From Ornithinibacillus sp047228935 (GTDB lineage Bacteria; Bacillota; Bacilli; Bacillales; Amphibacillaceae), in assembly GCF_047228935.1 (NCBI RefSeq), contig NZ_JBFEGG010000001.1:1116001-1180000 (forward strand): DNA of 64,000 bases, written 5' to 3'. A program made the position numbers and the translations under genes. Under the pieces are notes generated by a model. It made no database searches. It was not told the DNA's origin and saw only the letters and a program-made list of their open reading frames with translations. This document shows, one piece after another, positions 52,991-61,804 of this stretch (position 1 is the first letter of the stretch; the number at the start of each line of letters is the position of its first letter).

Positions 52991-54088
52991 TTATTTCCTT
53001 CTACTTAATGTGTGTAGTCCATTTAATAAGAATTGTCCTCTTGATTTCCTAGCTGACTCAATACGTTCTTCTGCCAGTCTATCTGCTGCCATATATGTTG
53101 GGATGTTATCTCTTCTTGAGATTTCAAAAACCTTAAGTAAACTATCATAAATCCCTTCGACTTTTTTCATTGCTCTCGTTTGATTATACCCATTTAACTC
53201 GTCCGCAACATTTATAACTCCACCTGCATTAATAACATAATCCGGAGCATATACAATACCTTTTTCGAACAAAATATCACCATGTTCTGTACTCTTTAAT
53301 TGGTTATTTGCAGAACCAGCCACTACTTTTGCCTTCAAACGAGAAATTGTTTCGTCGTTAATCGTTGCACCAAGTGCACATGGAGCATAGATATCACAGT
53401 CAACATCATAAATATCATTTGGGTCTACTGCAGTCGCGCCAAAAGCTTCTACTGCTCGATTAGCAGCTGCTTTATTAATATCTGTTACAATCAATTTCGC
53501 GCCCTCTTTATGTAAATAATCACATAGTGTAAATGCTACACTTCCAACACCTTGTACCGCAACTATTTTACCTTCTAAAGAATCATCTCCATACGCTTCA
53601 AGAGCAGCAGCTTTAATTCCTTTATAAACACCATAAGCAGTTACTGGTGATGGGTCACCTGAAGCACCAAACTCAGGAGATATTCCAGTAACAAAGTCAG
53701 TTTCCATATGAATTAAATCCATATCTTCAACAGTTGTTCCAACATCTTCCGCAGTTATATATCTACCATTTAAACCTTGGATATATCTTCCAAATGCACG
53801 AAACATTTCTGGGTTCTTATCTTTTCGAGGATCACCAATAATGACCGTTTTTCCTCCACCTAAATTTAATCCAGCAGCAGCATTTTTATATGTCATTCCT
53901 TTTGCTAAACGCATTGCATCAATAATAGCTTCTTCTTCAGAAGCGTATGTCCACATTCTTGTACCACCAAGTGCTGGACCTAGTGTTGTGTCATGAATTG
54001 CAATTATTGCTTTTAAACCTGAATTTTTATCCTGGCAAAAAACAAGTTGCTCATAATCATATACTTCCATGTCTTTGAAAATTTCCAT
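52991..54088 (-). CDS. bcd: Leucine dehydrogenase
   Basis: 365 residues. Catalytic Lys80 is in GLNLGGGKTVI and Lys68 in KGMTYKNA; the Rossmann motif VQGVGSVAFTL is seen. It deaminates Leu, Val and Ile to 2-oxo acids with NAD, feeding the bkd complex. First gene of the operon bcd-lpdV-bkdAA-bkdAB-bkdB-brxB. Here ptb and buk are absent. GGAGG before ATG. Confidence 0.95.
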   Translation of the reverse strand: MEIFKDMEVYDYEQLVFCQDKNSGLKAIIAIHDTTLGPALGGTRMWTYASEEEAIIDAMRLAKGMTYKNAAAGLNLGGGKTVIIGDPRKDKNPEMFRAFGRYIQGLNGRYITAEDVGTTVEDMDLIHMETDFVTGISPEFGASGDPSPVTAYGVYKGIKAAALEAYGDDSLEGKIVAVQGVGSVAFTLCDYLHKEGAKLIVTDINKAAANRAVEAFGATAVDPNDIYDVDCDIYAPCALGATINDETISRLKAKVVAGSANNQLKSTEHGDILFEKGIVYAPDYVINAGGVINVADELNGYNQTRAMKKVEGIYDSLLKVFEISRRDNIPTYMAADRLAEERIESARKSRGQFLLNGLHTLSRRK

Positions 54089-54210
54089 TTCATTTCCTCC
54101 TCAGTTCTATAAAAAGTTGTTTATTTGATCACAGCTAAATCGCTTAATTAATAAGCTTTTTGACGCTAAATGCAATAGCATTAATATGGATTAAAAAATA
54201 CCACTTTTTC

Positions 54211-54255
54211 ATTATAATACAAAATCCCTATTTATAGGAAATGTAAGCGCTTTAT
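54211..54255 (-). promoter_or_regulatory. Promoter -10 and cre-like site upstream of bcd
   Basis: The 370-base gap upstream of bcd holds a perfect -10 TATAAT (54211-54216, minus) with a poor -35, and TGTAAGCGCTTTAT at 54242-54255. With the preceding A, that matches WTGNAANCGNWNNCW with one mismatch. The cre-like site abuts the -35 region, suggesting CcpA action on the bkd operon. I saw no sigma-54 (-24/-12) promoter like that of the B. subtilis bkd operon. Confidence 0.5.
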
Positions 54256-54460
54256 TTTTGTTTCAAATAAAAAATATTTTTTAAATATTAAAAAATATTG
54301 CGCTTTTCTTGCTATTTTTGATGCCTTTTTCAACTTCCCTTTCTATCATACGGTAGATTTTGAAATATGGCAAATTAAAAATTTTATCTATTATTCATAT
54401 TTTGGTATACTATTGACCTATATAAGAAACTGTTTTTATGTTACCTATAAAGGAGAAAAA

Positions 54461-54697
54461 ATGATTAGATTAGTTGCAGTATTAGTTATTTTTATTCCCG
54501 GCATTATAGCCGCAATTGGTATTAAACTAATGCGGGATACCTTATTCGATGAATTTCATCCGATTTTTATCCATGCCGGTATCCAATTTAGTATAGGATT
54601 ATTACTTTTCATTGGAGGCTTAGCATTTTTAGGGGGCTTTATTATTTATCGCGATCGTAAAAAACAGGCTGAAAAGAATGGCAATCATGATAAATAA
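54461..54697 (+). CDS. yqzF: DUF2627 membrane protein YqzF
   Basis: 78 residues, equal to B. subtilis YqzF. AAAGGAG lies 5 bases before the ATG of MIRLVAVLVIFIPGIIAA; a longer upstream frame is not needed. Two membrane helices (about 3-20 and 38-61) are separated by a loop with RDTLFDEFHP, and the tail is charged. Function unknown; it lies divergently from the bkd operon, as in B. subtilis. Confidence 0.88.
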   Translation: MIRLVAVLVIFIPGIIAAIGIKLMRDTLFDEFHPIFIHAGIQFSIGLLLFIGGLAFLGGFIIYRDRKKQAEKNGNHDK

Positions 54698-54811
54698 TAA
54701 ATAATTGAAACTTACGAAGAGGGTATAATTCATGAAAAGTATCTATCCGTTATCATCAGGATAGGCAATTTACTCCGGAAAATGAAGTGCGAGTAATAGA
54801 AAAGAATAAGA

Positions 54812-55046
54812 AAAGAGTTACAACCTGGTACTGTAACTCTAAAGCATGGACTAGCACTATTTTGATAGTAGGCGAAGGTATGATGAATACGATTGGTATT
54901 ATACAAAAAAGCTATCCCTGCCCTTATTTCAGCTATTGTTGAAATAAAAATGAATAAGCAAGGTTCTTCTGATGTTTGGAATTGATGCTGGAGATTTAAA
55001 TTAAGCAGTACAATCCCTCTATAGATTGTTTGAAGATGAAGAATAA
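54812..55046 (+). pseudogene. Remnant of an aspartokinase C-terminus (ACT domains)
   Basis: No intact frame, but pieces in the three frames join to an aspartokinase III-type tail: KELQPGTVTLKHGLALF, then LIVGEGMMNTIGIIQK, then AIPALISAIVEIKMNKQG with SSDV, then FGIDAGDLN, a stop, and AVQSLYRLFEDEE. At least three frameshifts or small deletions (the SIM residues before FGI are missing) and one internal TAA are present. The order and spacing match the ACT region VGEGM...INQGSSEVS..FGI of class III aspartokinases. The 5' part (54735-54811) cannot be read reliably. About 400 residues of the gene are gone. Confidence 0.8.
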
Positions 55047-55050
55047 AAAC

Positions 55051-55087
55051 AAAAAATTACTGTATCTAACCATACAGTAATTTTTTT
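55051..55087. terminator. Bidirectional terminator after spo0A
   Basis: ATTACTGTAT pairs perfectly with ATACAGTAAT around a 6-nt loop, with T runs on both sides. It serves spo0A on the minus strand and whatever enters from the pseudogene on the plus strand. Confidence 0.92.
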
Positions 55088-55091
55088 ACTT

Positions 55092-55874
55092 TTAGCTTGC
55101 TTTATGCTCCAGGCGCAGTCGATCTGCAACCATAGCAATAAATTCTGAATTTGTCGGTTTTGCTTTTGAAATACTTACGGTATATCCAAATAAAGCAGAG
55201 ATAGAATCGATATTACCGCGACTCCATGCAACTTCAATAGCATGACGAATCGCACGTTCAACACGAGATGAAGTCGTGTTGAATTTCTTTGCAATGTCTG
55301 GATACAAGACTTTAGTAATAGAACCTAATAATTCAATATCGTTATATACCATTGTAATTGCTTCACGCAAATACATATATCCTTTTATATGAGCTGGAAC
55401 ACCAATTTCATGAATAATATTAGTAATACTTGCTTCTAGGTCCTTCTTCCTTCTTTCCTTTTTCATACCTGTATTTGAGCGACTAGATAATACACTTCTT
55501 CCATTTACTTGACGAATTTGATCAGCAAGATTTTCTAAATCAAATGGTTTTAAAATAAAATATGATGCCCCTAGGTCTACAGCTTTTTTCATTACTTCTT
55601 CTTGACCAAAAGCAGTTAACATAATTACATGTGGATCATTATTAGATTTGCCCTTCTCTCTAAGCATATTTAAAACGGCAAGTCCATCTACATGAGGCAT
55701 AATAATATCTAGTACTAAAACGTCTGGTTTCTTTTCTTCTACTAATGAAAGACAATCTTTACCGTTATATGCTGTGCCAACAACCTCTATATCAGGTTGA
55801 TCCTCAAAAAATTCCTCCATTAAATTAATTAAGTCTCTGTTGTCATCTACTAAACATATTGAAATCTTATCCAC
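55092..55874 (-). CDS. spo0A: Sporulation master regulator Spo0A
   Basis: 260 residues starting at GTG, as in B. subtilis, after AAAGGAGGAACATTT. Receiver domain (1-125) with Asp10/Asp11, phospho-acceptor Asp56 and Lys108; Ser/Lys-rich linker; DNA-binding domain (about 148-260) with SSRVERAIRHAIEVAW. It is the end point of the phosphorelay and starts sporulation. Control elements lie upstream (sigma-H promoter and Spo0A boxes). Confidence 0.97.
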   Translation of the reverse strand: MDKISICLVDDNRDLINLMEEFFEDQPDIEVVGTAYNGKDCLSLVEEKKPDVLVLDIIMPHVDGLAVLNMLREKGKSNNDPHVIMLTAFGQEEVMKKAVDLGASYFILKPFDLENLADQIRQVNGRSVLSSRSNTGMKKERRKKDLEASITNIIHEIGVPAHIKGYMYLREAITMVYNDIELLGSITKVLYPDIAKKFNTTSSRVERAIRHAIEVAWSRGNIDSISALFGYTVSISKAKPTNSEFIAMVADRLRLEHKAS

Positions 55875-55915
55875 AAATGTTCCTCCTTTAAGGTATTTCT
55901 AAATGTCCACTCTAT

Positions 55916-55944
55916 GTATTCGACAAAACTTCAAAATATCCTTC
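55916..55944 (-). promoter_or_regulatory. spo0A: Sigma-H promoter of spo0A with overlapping Spo0A box
   Basis: -35 GAAGGATAT and -10 GTCGAATAC, 11 bp apart, match RNAGGAWWW / RNNGAATWW except the final base. A perfect Spo0A box TTTGTCGAA (55919-55927) overlaps the -10, suggesting direct autoregulation of this promoter. Confidence 0.85.
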
Positions 55945-56047
55945 TTTTTTTAAAAAAACTTTGCCTTTTTTTATCTTTTCTTTAATTTGCTTTGTTTTTC
56001 TTTCGTTTTCGTTACAATTCGATTAAAAACGACATATAAAATAATGG

Positions 56048-56057
56048 TTTGTCGAAA
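56048..56057 (+). promoter_or_regulatory. Second Spo0A box upstream of spo0A
   Basis: TTTGTCGAAA, a perfect Spo0A box, lies about 105 bases upstream of the sigma-H -35 and 66 bases from the spoIVB stop. Confidence 0.7.
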
Positions 56058-56123
56058 AATATTTACTTTCATAATATAAATTTAAAGAGCCTGCGCATAA
56101 GCACAGACTCAAATCCACATTTA

Positions 56124-57410
56124 TTAACTTGCTTGTTTTTCTTCCTTTTTATAAATATCTACTCCTGCATCTTGAAGCATCCATTCAATATGAACTCCAT
56201 ACCCGCTTGTTGGATCATTAACGAATACATGCGTAACTGCGCCAATAACCTTTCCGTTTTGAATAATCGGGCTACCACTCATCCCCTGTACAATACCACC
56301 AGTTGCTTCTAACAATTTTTTATCGGTAATTTGAATTACCATCCCTTTTGTTGCAGGAGTTTTTTGAGGGACACTACTAACTATTTCTACATCAAATTCT
56401 TCAACTTTTTCACCGTCTATTACGGTTAATATTTTAGCAGGTCCTTCTTTCACTTCATGCGACAGTGCAATAGGCATTGGTTGGTCATATTTTCCATTCT
56501 CAATTGATTCATTAAGCTTTCCAAAGATTCCGAACGGGCTATTCTTTGTAATAGAGCCAATTTTATTTTCTCTAATTGAAAATTTTGCTTGCTTTTCCCC
56601 GGGTGTTCCGTTATTTCCCTTTTGGATTGATGTCACAGTTGATCTAACAATTGTCCCGTCATGAATCTCAATAGGTTTTTTCGTATCCATATCTGAAATG
56701 ACATGTCCTAGCGCACCATATTTTTTTGATTTTGGTTCAAAGAATGTCATTGTACCAATACCCGCTGCAGAATCACGAATATATAAACCAATTCGAAATT
56801 CATTTTCTTTTTTATCTAGTACAGGCTTTAATTCCGTATTAAATGTTTCATTACCTCGTTTCACTTTAACATTTAAAGCTTCAGAATTTTTGCCTGCTTC
56901 TTCTACAATCGGTTTAACATCCTTCATTTCCTCAATTTTATGCCCATTTATTTCCATAATGACATCGCCTACTTTAATTTCAGCCTCTTCACCTGGAGAA
57001 AGTGTACCATTATCACTATTTACCAAATGATGTCCAACAACTAACACTCCTAAAGTTTGCAATTGCACGCCAATTGATTGTCCACCAGGAATTACTTTAA
57101 CATCTTTTAATACCGATACATCTACCTTTTTTATCGGTACACCCATAACGGAGTAAAACAACTGACTATCTCCAGGTTCAGTAAAAGTAAAACTAGATGC
57201 ATTTACTGCTTCGGAATTATCAATTGCTGAAGCATGGACTTTAACAGAATTACCTAGGTTGGGAACCTTTAGAGGGAATTGATTTTGAAACGTAACTATT
57301 TTATTGGGAATGGTAAAATAATTTTGTATAGGGGTCGATAAAGGAACAATTAGCAATGTGAGTAGTAGTAAAACTCCTGTAATGATACGAATTTTGTCTA
57401 TATGCTTCAC
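56124..57410 (-). CDS. spoIVB: SpoIVB peptidase (S55)
   Basis: 428 residues from a GTG after GGAGAG. N-terminal membrane helix (about 8-25), PDZ domain (about 105-190), and S55 serine protease domain with His236, Asp363 and Ser378 (GMSGSPI), the same numbering as in B. subtilis. Made in the forespore and secreted across the inner membrane; it triggers pro-sigma-K processing by cleaving SpoIVFA. The recN-spoIVB-spo0A order is conserved. Confidence 0.96.
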   Translation of the reverse strand: MKHIDKIRIITGVLLLLTLLIVPLSTPIQNYFTIPNKIVTFQNQFPLKVPNLGNSVKVHASAIDNSEAVNASSFTFTEPGDSQLFYSVMGVPIKKVDVSVLKDVKVIPGGQSIGVQLQTLGVLVVGHHLVNSDNGTLSPGEEAEIKVGDVIMEINGHKIEEMKDVKPIVEEAGKNSEALNVKVKRGNETFNTELKPVLDKKENEFRIGLYIRDSAAGIGTMTFFEPKSKKYGALGHVISDMDTKKPIEIHDGTIVRSTVTSIQKGNNGTPGEKQAKFSIRENKIGSITKNSPFGIFGKLNESIENGKYDQPMPIALSHEVKEGPAKILTVIDGEKVEEFDVEIVSSVPQKTPATKGMVIQITDKKLLEATGGIVQGMSGSPIIQNGKVIGAVTHVFVNDPTSGYGVHIEWMLQDAGVDIYKKEEKQAS

Positions 57411-57542
57411 AAATGTCCACTCTCCTTGTTCCTAAACCCATACCATAAATTTTTATCTGTACTTCTAATTTGACCTTTAATGGTCTTTTTTAAACCGGGA
57501 AAAGATAAGAAAACCTGCTTATCATTTCCTTTACAAAATATG

Positions 57543-57588
57543 TAAATTAAAAAAGCTGTCCTTCATAATTACCTATTTGGACAGCTTT
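57543..57588 (-). terminator. Terminator after recN
   Basis: AAAGCTGTCC pairs with GGACAGCTTT around a 17-nt loop, followed by TTTTTTAATTT on the minus strand. Confidence 0.9.
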
Positions 57589-57594
57589 CATATT

Positions 57595-59310
57595 TTAGTT
57601 ATTTACAATAACTTTAGTTTTAAAACTTTGTGCTAATGTGTGAAGCTCTTTTGCATGTTCTTTTGCGGTTTCTGTAATTTTAGTACCTGTCATCATTCTC
57701 GTTAATTCATTTATTTGTTCTGTTTCCGTTAATTCTGCAACTTGAGTAATGGTACGATTTCCCATTTCATTCTTCTCTATAAACAGGTGAGTATCTGCCA
57801 TTGCTGCCACTTGTGGTAAATGTGTAATACATAAAACTTGAGAATCATTGGATATTTGGTATATTTTTTCTGCAATTGCTTGCGCAACCCTTCCACTTAC
57901 CCCAGTATCTACTTCATCAAAAATAACACTAGTAACCCCTTGATGTTTAGCAAATAACTTTTTAAGTACTAACATAATTCTAGAAAGCTCTCCTCCAGAT
58001 GCAACTTTATGGATTTCTTTTAAAGGCTCTCCAACATTCGTTGAAATAAGAAAACGGATTTGATCAATGCCATTTTTGTGCAAAGTTGCATTCTCCACAA
58101 CATTTTCCGGTGTGAACTGTACGGAGAAAGAAGCTTTTTCTAAATATAGATCCTTTAATTCATCTTGGACCTCTTGAATTAGTTTACTTGCGGCTTCTTT
58201 ACGTAAAGCATGTAATTGCTTCGCTTCAAGGAAAGCATCTAGTTTAATTTCTTCTATTTCACTTGCTAATTTTTGAAGATGAGAATCTTTATTTTTAATT
58301 TGTTCAATCTCTTCTTCAATTGACCCCATATATTCAATTATATCACTTACTGATGAACCATATTTCTTCTTTAAACGGCTAATCTCTGATAATCTAGACT
58401 CAATCTCGTTTAACCGATCTGGGTCGTATTCCAAAGCTTCTAAGAAATTGCCTAGCTCATAAGTTAAATCTTCCATCATATAAAAATGGTTCGATAATGC
58501 TTCAGAGCTTTTTTCAATTTCTTCATCATAATGGCTAATTTCTTCTAATGATTTTTGTGCAATACTTAACCATTCCAGCCCTTTTTGTTCACCATATAAA
58601 GCATTATATGCTTCCATTACACCCTTATATATTTTTTCATAATTGATTAACTGATTCCGCTCTTTCTCTAGATCTACGTCCTCGTTTGGTACCAAATTTG
58701 CTTTCTCTAATTCATTTAATTGGAATTCTAATAAATCCAGTCTTTGTGCCATTTCTTGCTCGTTTTCATTTAATTCATTATATCTTTTTCTCAAAGTTTC
58801 TAATTTCTCAAATAGAGTTAAATATTCTACTTTAACTTCTTCAATATTATCTCGATTGTATAAGTCCAATAGCTCAATATGATTATCAGGTTCCATTAAA
58901 GACTGAGTTTCATGCTGACTGTGAATATCTATTAATGTTTTACCGAATTCCTTTAATATTGCAAGTGTAACTAACTTACCATTTGCACGACAAATGCTTT
59001 TTCCTGAAGCCGTTATTAGTCTTTGGAGCACTACCTCATTATCATGAATTTCTACCCCGTAATGTTTTCCGATTGCATATATTTGATGAGAGCTTGATTC
59101 AATTGAAAATAAACCTTCTATCTCTGCTTTATCTTCACCGTGTCTAATAAAATCAACAGAAGCTCGTCCACCTGCGAGTAATTGTATTGCGTCAATTATA
59201 ATGGATTTACCTGCTCCAGTTTCGCCAGACAAGACAGTAAGGCCCTCTCGAAAGGTGAGTGTAACATGGTCAATAATCGCAAAGTTACGAATCGATAATT
59301 CAGTTAGCAT
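57595..59310 (-). CDS. recN: DNA repair protein RecN
   Basis: 571 residues of the SMC-like type: Walker A GETGAGKS (29-36), long coiled-coil arms (about 160-375), ABC signature ASGGELSRIMLVLK, Walker B SVIFDEVDTGVSG and HLPQVAAM. It is among the first proteins at double-strand breaks. It follows argR by 18 bases, as in many bacilli. Confidence 0.96.
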   Translation of the reverse strand: MLTELSIRNFAIIDHVTLTFREGLTVLSGETGAGKSIIIDAIQLLAGGRASVDFIRHGEDKAEIEGLFSIESSSHQIYAIGKHYGVEIHDNEVVLQRLITASGKSICRANGKLVTLAILKEFGKTLIDIHSQHETQSLMEPDNHIELLDLYNRDNIEEVKVEYLTLFEKLETLRKRYNELNENEQEMAQRLDLLEFQLNELEKANLVPNEDVDLEKERNQLINYEKIYKGVMEAYNALYGEQKGLEWLSIAQKSLEEISHYDEEIEKSSEALSNHFYMMEDLTYELGNFLEALEYDPDRLNEIESRLSEISRLKKKYGSSVSDIIEYMGSIEEEIEQIKNKDSHLQKLASEIEEIKLDAFLEAKQLHALRKEAASKLIQEVQDELKDLYLEKASFSVQFTPENVVENATLHKNGIDQIRFLISTNVGEPLKEIHKVASGGELSRIMLVLKKLFAKHQGVTSVIFDEVDTGVSGRVAQAIAEKIYQISNDSQVLCITHLPQVAAMADTHLFIEKNEMGNRTITQVAELTETEQINELTRMMTGTKITETAKEHAKELHTLAQSFKTKVIVNN

Positions 59311-59328
59311 ATGTTCACCCCTGTTTCC

Positions 59329-59778
59329 TTAAAGCATATTAATAAAGCGGTCTTTAATGATCGTAGTATCTTCTTCAGTGCGACAAATTATTAGGCAAGT
59401 ATCATCTCCACAAATAGTACCCATTATCTCGTCCCAATCTAAGTTATCAATAAGTACTCCAACTGCATGCGCATTTCCTGGTAACGTCTTTAATACGATA
59501 AAGTGACTAGTATGATCAATCTTTACAAAAGCATCCATTATTAGTCTTTTTAATTTATCAAGCGGATTAAAACGTTGGTCAGCAGGTAAACTGTATTTAT
59601 ATTTCCCGCCTGAAGTAGGCACTTTTACAAGGTGTAATTCTTTTATATCTCTAGAAACAGTAGCCTGCGTAACGTTATAACCTAAATTTTTTAATCGATC
59701 AACTAATTCATCTTGTGTATCAATATCATTTTCAGTAATTAACTCTCTTATCTTTATATGTCTTTGAATCTTACTCAT
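59329..59778 (-). CDS. argR: Arginine repressor ArgR/AhrC
   Basis: 149 residues. N-terminal winged helix (ITENDIDTQDELVDRL and VTQATVSRDIKELHLVK) and C-terminal oligomerisation domain with GTICGDDTCLIIC, the arginine-binding loop. It represses arginine synthesis and activates catabolism in response to arginine. A terminator and a GGGGGTGC ribosome binding site separate it from tlyA. Confidence 0.96.
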   Translation of the reverse strand: MSKIQRHIKIRELITENDIDTQDELVDRLKNLGYNVTQATVSRDIKELHLVKVPTSGGKYKYSLPADQRFNPLDKLKRLIMDAFVKIDHTSHFIVLKTLPGNAHAVGVLIDNLDWDEIMGTICGDDTCLIICRTEEDTTIIKDRFINML

Positions 59779-59794
59779 ATTGCACCCCCATTTT

Positions 59795-59826
59795 AATTAA
59801 AAAGGACTACGAATAGTAGTCCTTTA
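59795..59826 (-). terminator. Terminator after tlyA
   Basis: AAAGGACTAC pairs with GTAGTCCTTT around a 5-nt loop, followed by TTAATT. It lies between tlyA and argR, so argR may depend partly on its own start site. Confidence 0.75.
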
Positions 59827-59828
59827 AC

Positions 59829-60656
59829 TCATGTATTCTGTGCTGATTTTAAGTCTGAATGAGCTTCATTGACTACAAATTCGGGATTCAGTTCTTCAAT
59901 GGACTTTCCACTTTCCTCTTTTTCCCAGCCTAGATGAACTAAAAATTCTACATTACCGTCCCCACCAGTAATCGGTGAGTATGTTAACCCATATAGCTCA
60001 AATCCTTCGTCTTTAGCGAATGTGAGTATCGTTTGTAAAACTTCCACATGCACTTTTTTATCCCGGACAATACCTTTTTTCCCAACTTGTTCTCTTCCTG
60101 CTTCAAATTGAGGTTTAATTAATGCTACAGTATCGCTATTAGCTACTAATAAATTCTTTAAAACAGGAAGAATTAGTTTTAAAGAAATGAAGGAAACATC
60201 AATTGAAGCAAAATTCGGTCGTCCTTTCCTTAACATATCTTCGGTTACATACCGAAAATTAGTTCTCTCCATTACTTCTACACGGGGGTCATTTCGGAGT
60301 TTCCAATCTAATTGATTATAGCCGACATCAATTGCATAACAAAGCTTTGCGCCTGATTGGAGTGCACAGTCCGTAAAACCTCCCGTTGAAGATCCTATAT
60401 CCATCATAATTTTATCACGAACATCTAAAGAAAACACTTTCAAAGCCTTCTCTAGCTTCAATCCACCTCTTCCTACATATGGAATTAACTTACCTTTTAT
60501 AGTTAAGGGGATATCTTCATCTACTTTCATCCCAGGCTTATCTAATCTCTCTTGCTCAGAATAAACTAAACCTGCCATTACTGCTCGCTTAGCTTTTTCC
60601 CTGGTTTCAATTAAATTCCGTTCTACGAGTAGAACATCTAGTCTAATTTTGCTCAT
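59829..60656 (-). CDS. tlyA: TlyA-family rRNA methyltransferase (YqxC)
   Basis: 275 residues: S4 domain (1-60, IRLDVLLVERNLIETREKAKR) and FtsJ-like methyltransferase domain with the SAM motif DIGSSTGGFTDCALQ (about 90-104) and KPQFEAG. TlyA methylates 2'-OH of rRNA and can affect capreomycin response in other bacteria. It follows ispA by 27 bases; dxs, which normally lies here, is absent. Confidence 0.92.
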   Translation of the reverse strand: MSKIRLDVLLVERNLIETREKAKRAVMAGLVYSEQERLDKPGMKVDEDIPLTIKGKLIPYVGRGGLKLEKALKVFSLDVRDKIMMDIGSSTGGFTDCALQSGAKLCYAIDVGYNQLDWKLRNDPRVEVMERTNFRYVTEDMLRKGRPNFASIDVSFISLKLILPVLKNLLVANSDTVALIKPQFEAGREQVGKKGIVRDKKVHVEVLQTILTFAKDEGFELYGLTYSPITGGDGNVEFLVHLGWEKEESGKSIEELNPEFVVNEAHSDLKSAQNT

Positions 60657-60683
60657 CTGTTTAATCCTCTACATGTTTCAAGT

Positions 60684-61568
60684 TTAATAGTCACGCTCGC
60701 TAAAATAATCCGTTAAATCAGCAAGTCTTGATGTATCAGCATTTGCTTTCTTTAATAACTTTTTCGCCTTCTCTAAATAGCGGATTTTCATTTCCTTTGC
60801 ACCGTCTAGTCCTAAGAGTTTAGGGTAAGTACTTTTATTATTAGATTCATCGCTACCAACCGCTTTACCCAACTTCTCTTCATCGCCTGTAATATCTAAA
60901 ATATCATCTTGTACTTGGAAGATTAGCCCTAAATAATGTGCGAATTCCTTTAAATAACCTATTTGCTCCTCGGTAGCATTCCCTAAATATGCACCAGCTG
61001 TTACCGCAAACTTTAGTAATTCACCTGTTTTTAATGCATGAATTTTTTCTAATGTTTCTAATTCAACTGTTTGATTCTCTGCTTCCATATCCAATATTTG
61101 TCCTGCAACCATACCTGTAGGGCCGCTTGCTTTTGCTAATAAATTTATTATATAGACTTTTTCTATTTCGGATAATAGCGGGTCATTTGTTATCATCTCA
61201 AAGCTGTAGGTTAACAATGCATCACCAGCCAAAATCGCTGTTGCTTCCCCGAACACTTTATGGTTTGTTAGTGAACCACGTCTGTAATCATCATCATCCA
61301 TTGCAGGTAAATCATCATGAATTAGCGAATATGTATGTATCATTTCTAGAGCAGATGCTGTACGATACGTTTTCATTATATTAGTTGAATACGTTTCAAA
61401 ACTTGCTAAAAGTAAGATGGGACGAAGCCTCTTCCCACCAGCATTTAGTGAATATAGCATGGATTTTTTTAGTGATTCAGGGATATTTAATGGATGAAGA
61501 TGTCTCGTTAACTCTTCATGAAAAACTTTTTGATTCGTTTCAATATAATTTTTTAATAGGACTTCCAC
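60684..61568 (-). CDS. ispA: Farnesyl diphosphate synthase (IspA/YqiD)
   Basis: 294 residues. First Asp-rich motif DDLPAMDDDD (85-94), GGKRLRP (44-50) and second DDILD in FQVQDDILDITGD. Two residues between the DD and the next D pair (DDxxxxD) are those of bacterial FPP synthases. It makes FPP for undecaprenyl and quinone synthesis. Two bases after xseB, so part of the folD-xseA-xseB-ispA-tlyA operon. Confidence 0.94.
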   Translation of the reverse strand: MEVLLKNYIETNQKVFHEELTRHLHPLNIPESLKKSMLYSLNAGGKRLRPILLLASFETYSTNIMKTYRTASALEMIHTYSLIHDDLPAMDDDDYRRGSLTNHKVFGEATAILAGDALLTYSFEMITNDPLLSEIEKVYIINLLAKASGPTGMVAGQILDMEAENQTVELETLEKIHALKTGELLKFAVTAGAYLGNATEEQIGYLKEFAHYLGLIFQVQDDILDITGDEEKLGKAVGSDESNNKSTYPKLLGLDGAKEMKIRYLEKAKKLLKKANADTSRLADLTDYFSERDY

Positions 61569-61570
61569 TA

Positions 61571-61804
61571 TTATTCATCCTCCTGTATATCAAAAGGAAC
61601 TAGCTCCCCCTGCTCATTCATAATTTGCACCATTTTTTCTTGGATATGATTTAATTTATCACTGCAAATTTTTGATAAATGCATTCCATCTTGATAATAC
61701 GAAATTGCCTTTTCTAAAGGCACATCCCCTTCTTCTAATTTCCCGATGATTTCCTCAAGTTTCTCCATTGCTTCTTCAAATGTTAAATCTTTAAAGTTAT
61801 CCAT
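61571..61804 (-). CDS. xseB: Exodeoxyribonuclease VII small subunit
   Basis: 77 residues with the conserved LTFEEAMEKLEEIIGKLEEG and IQEKMVQI helical pair. Several copies bind each XseA. Start overlaps the xseA end by 8 bases. Confidence 0.95.
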   Translation of the reverse strand: MDNFKDLTFEEAMEKLEEIIGKLEEGDVPLEKAISYYQDGMHLSKICSDKLNHIQEKMVQIMNEQGELVPFDIQEDE

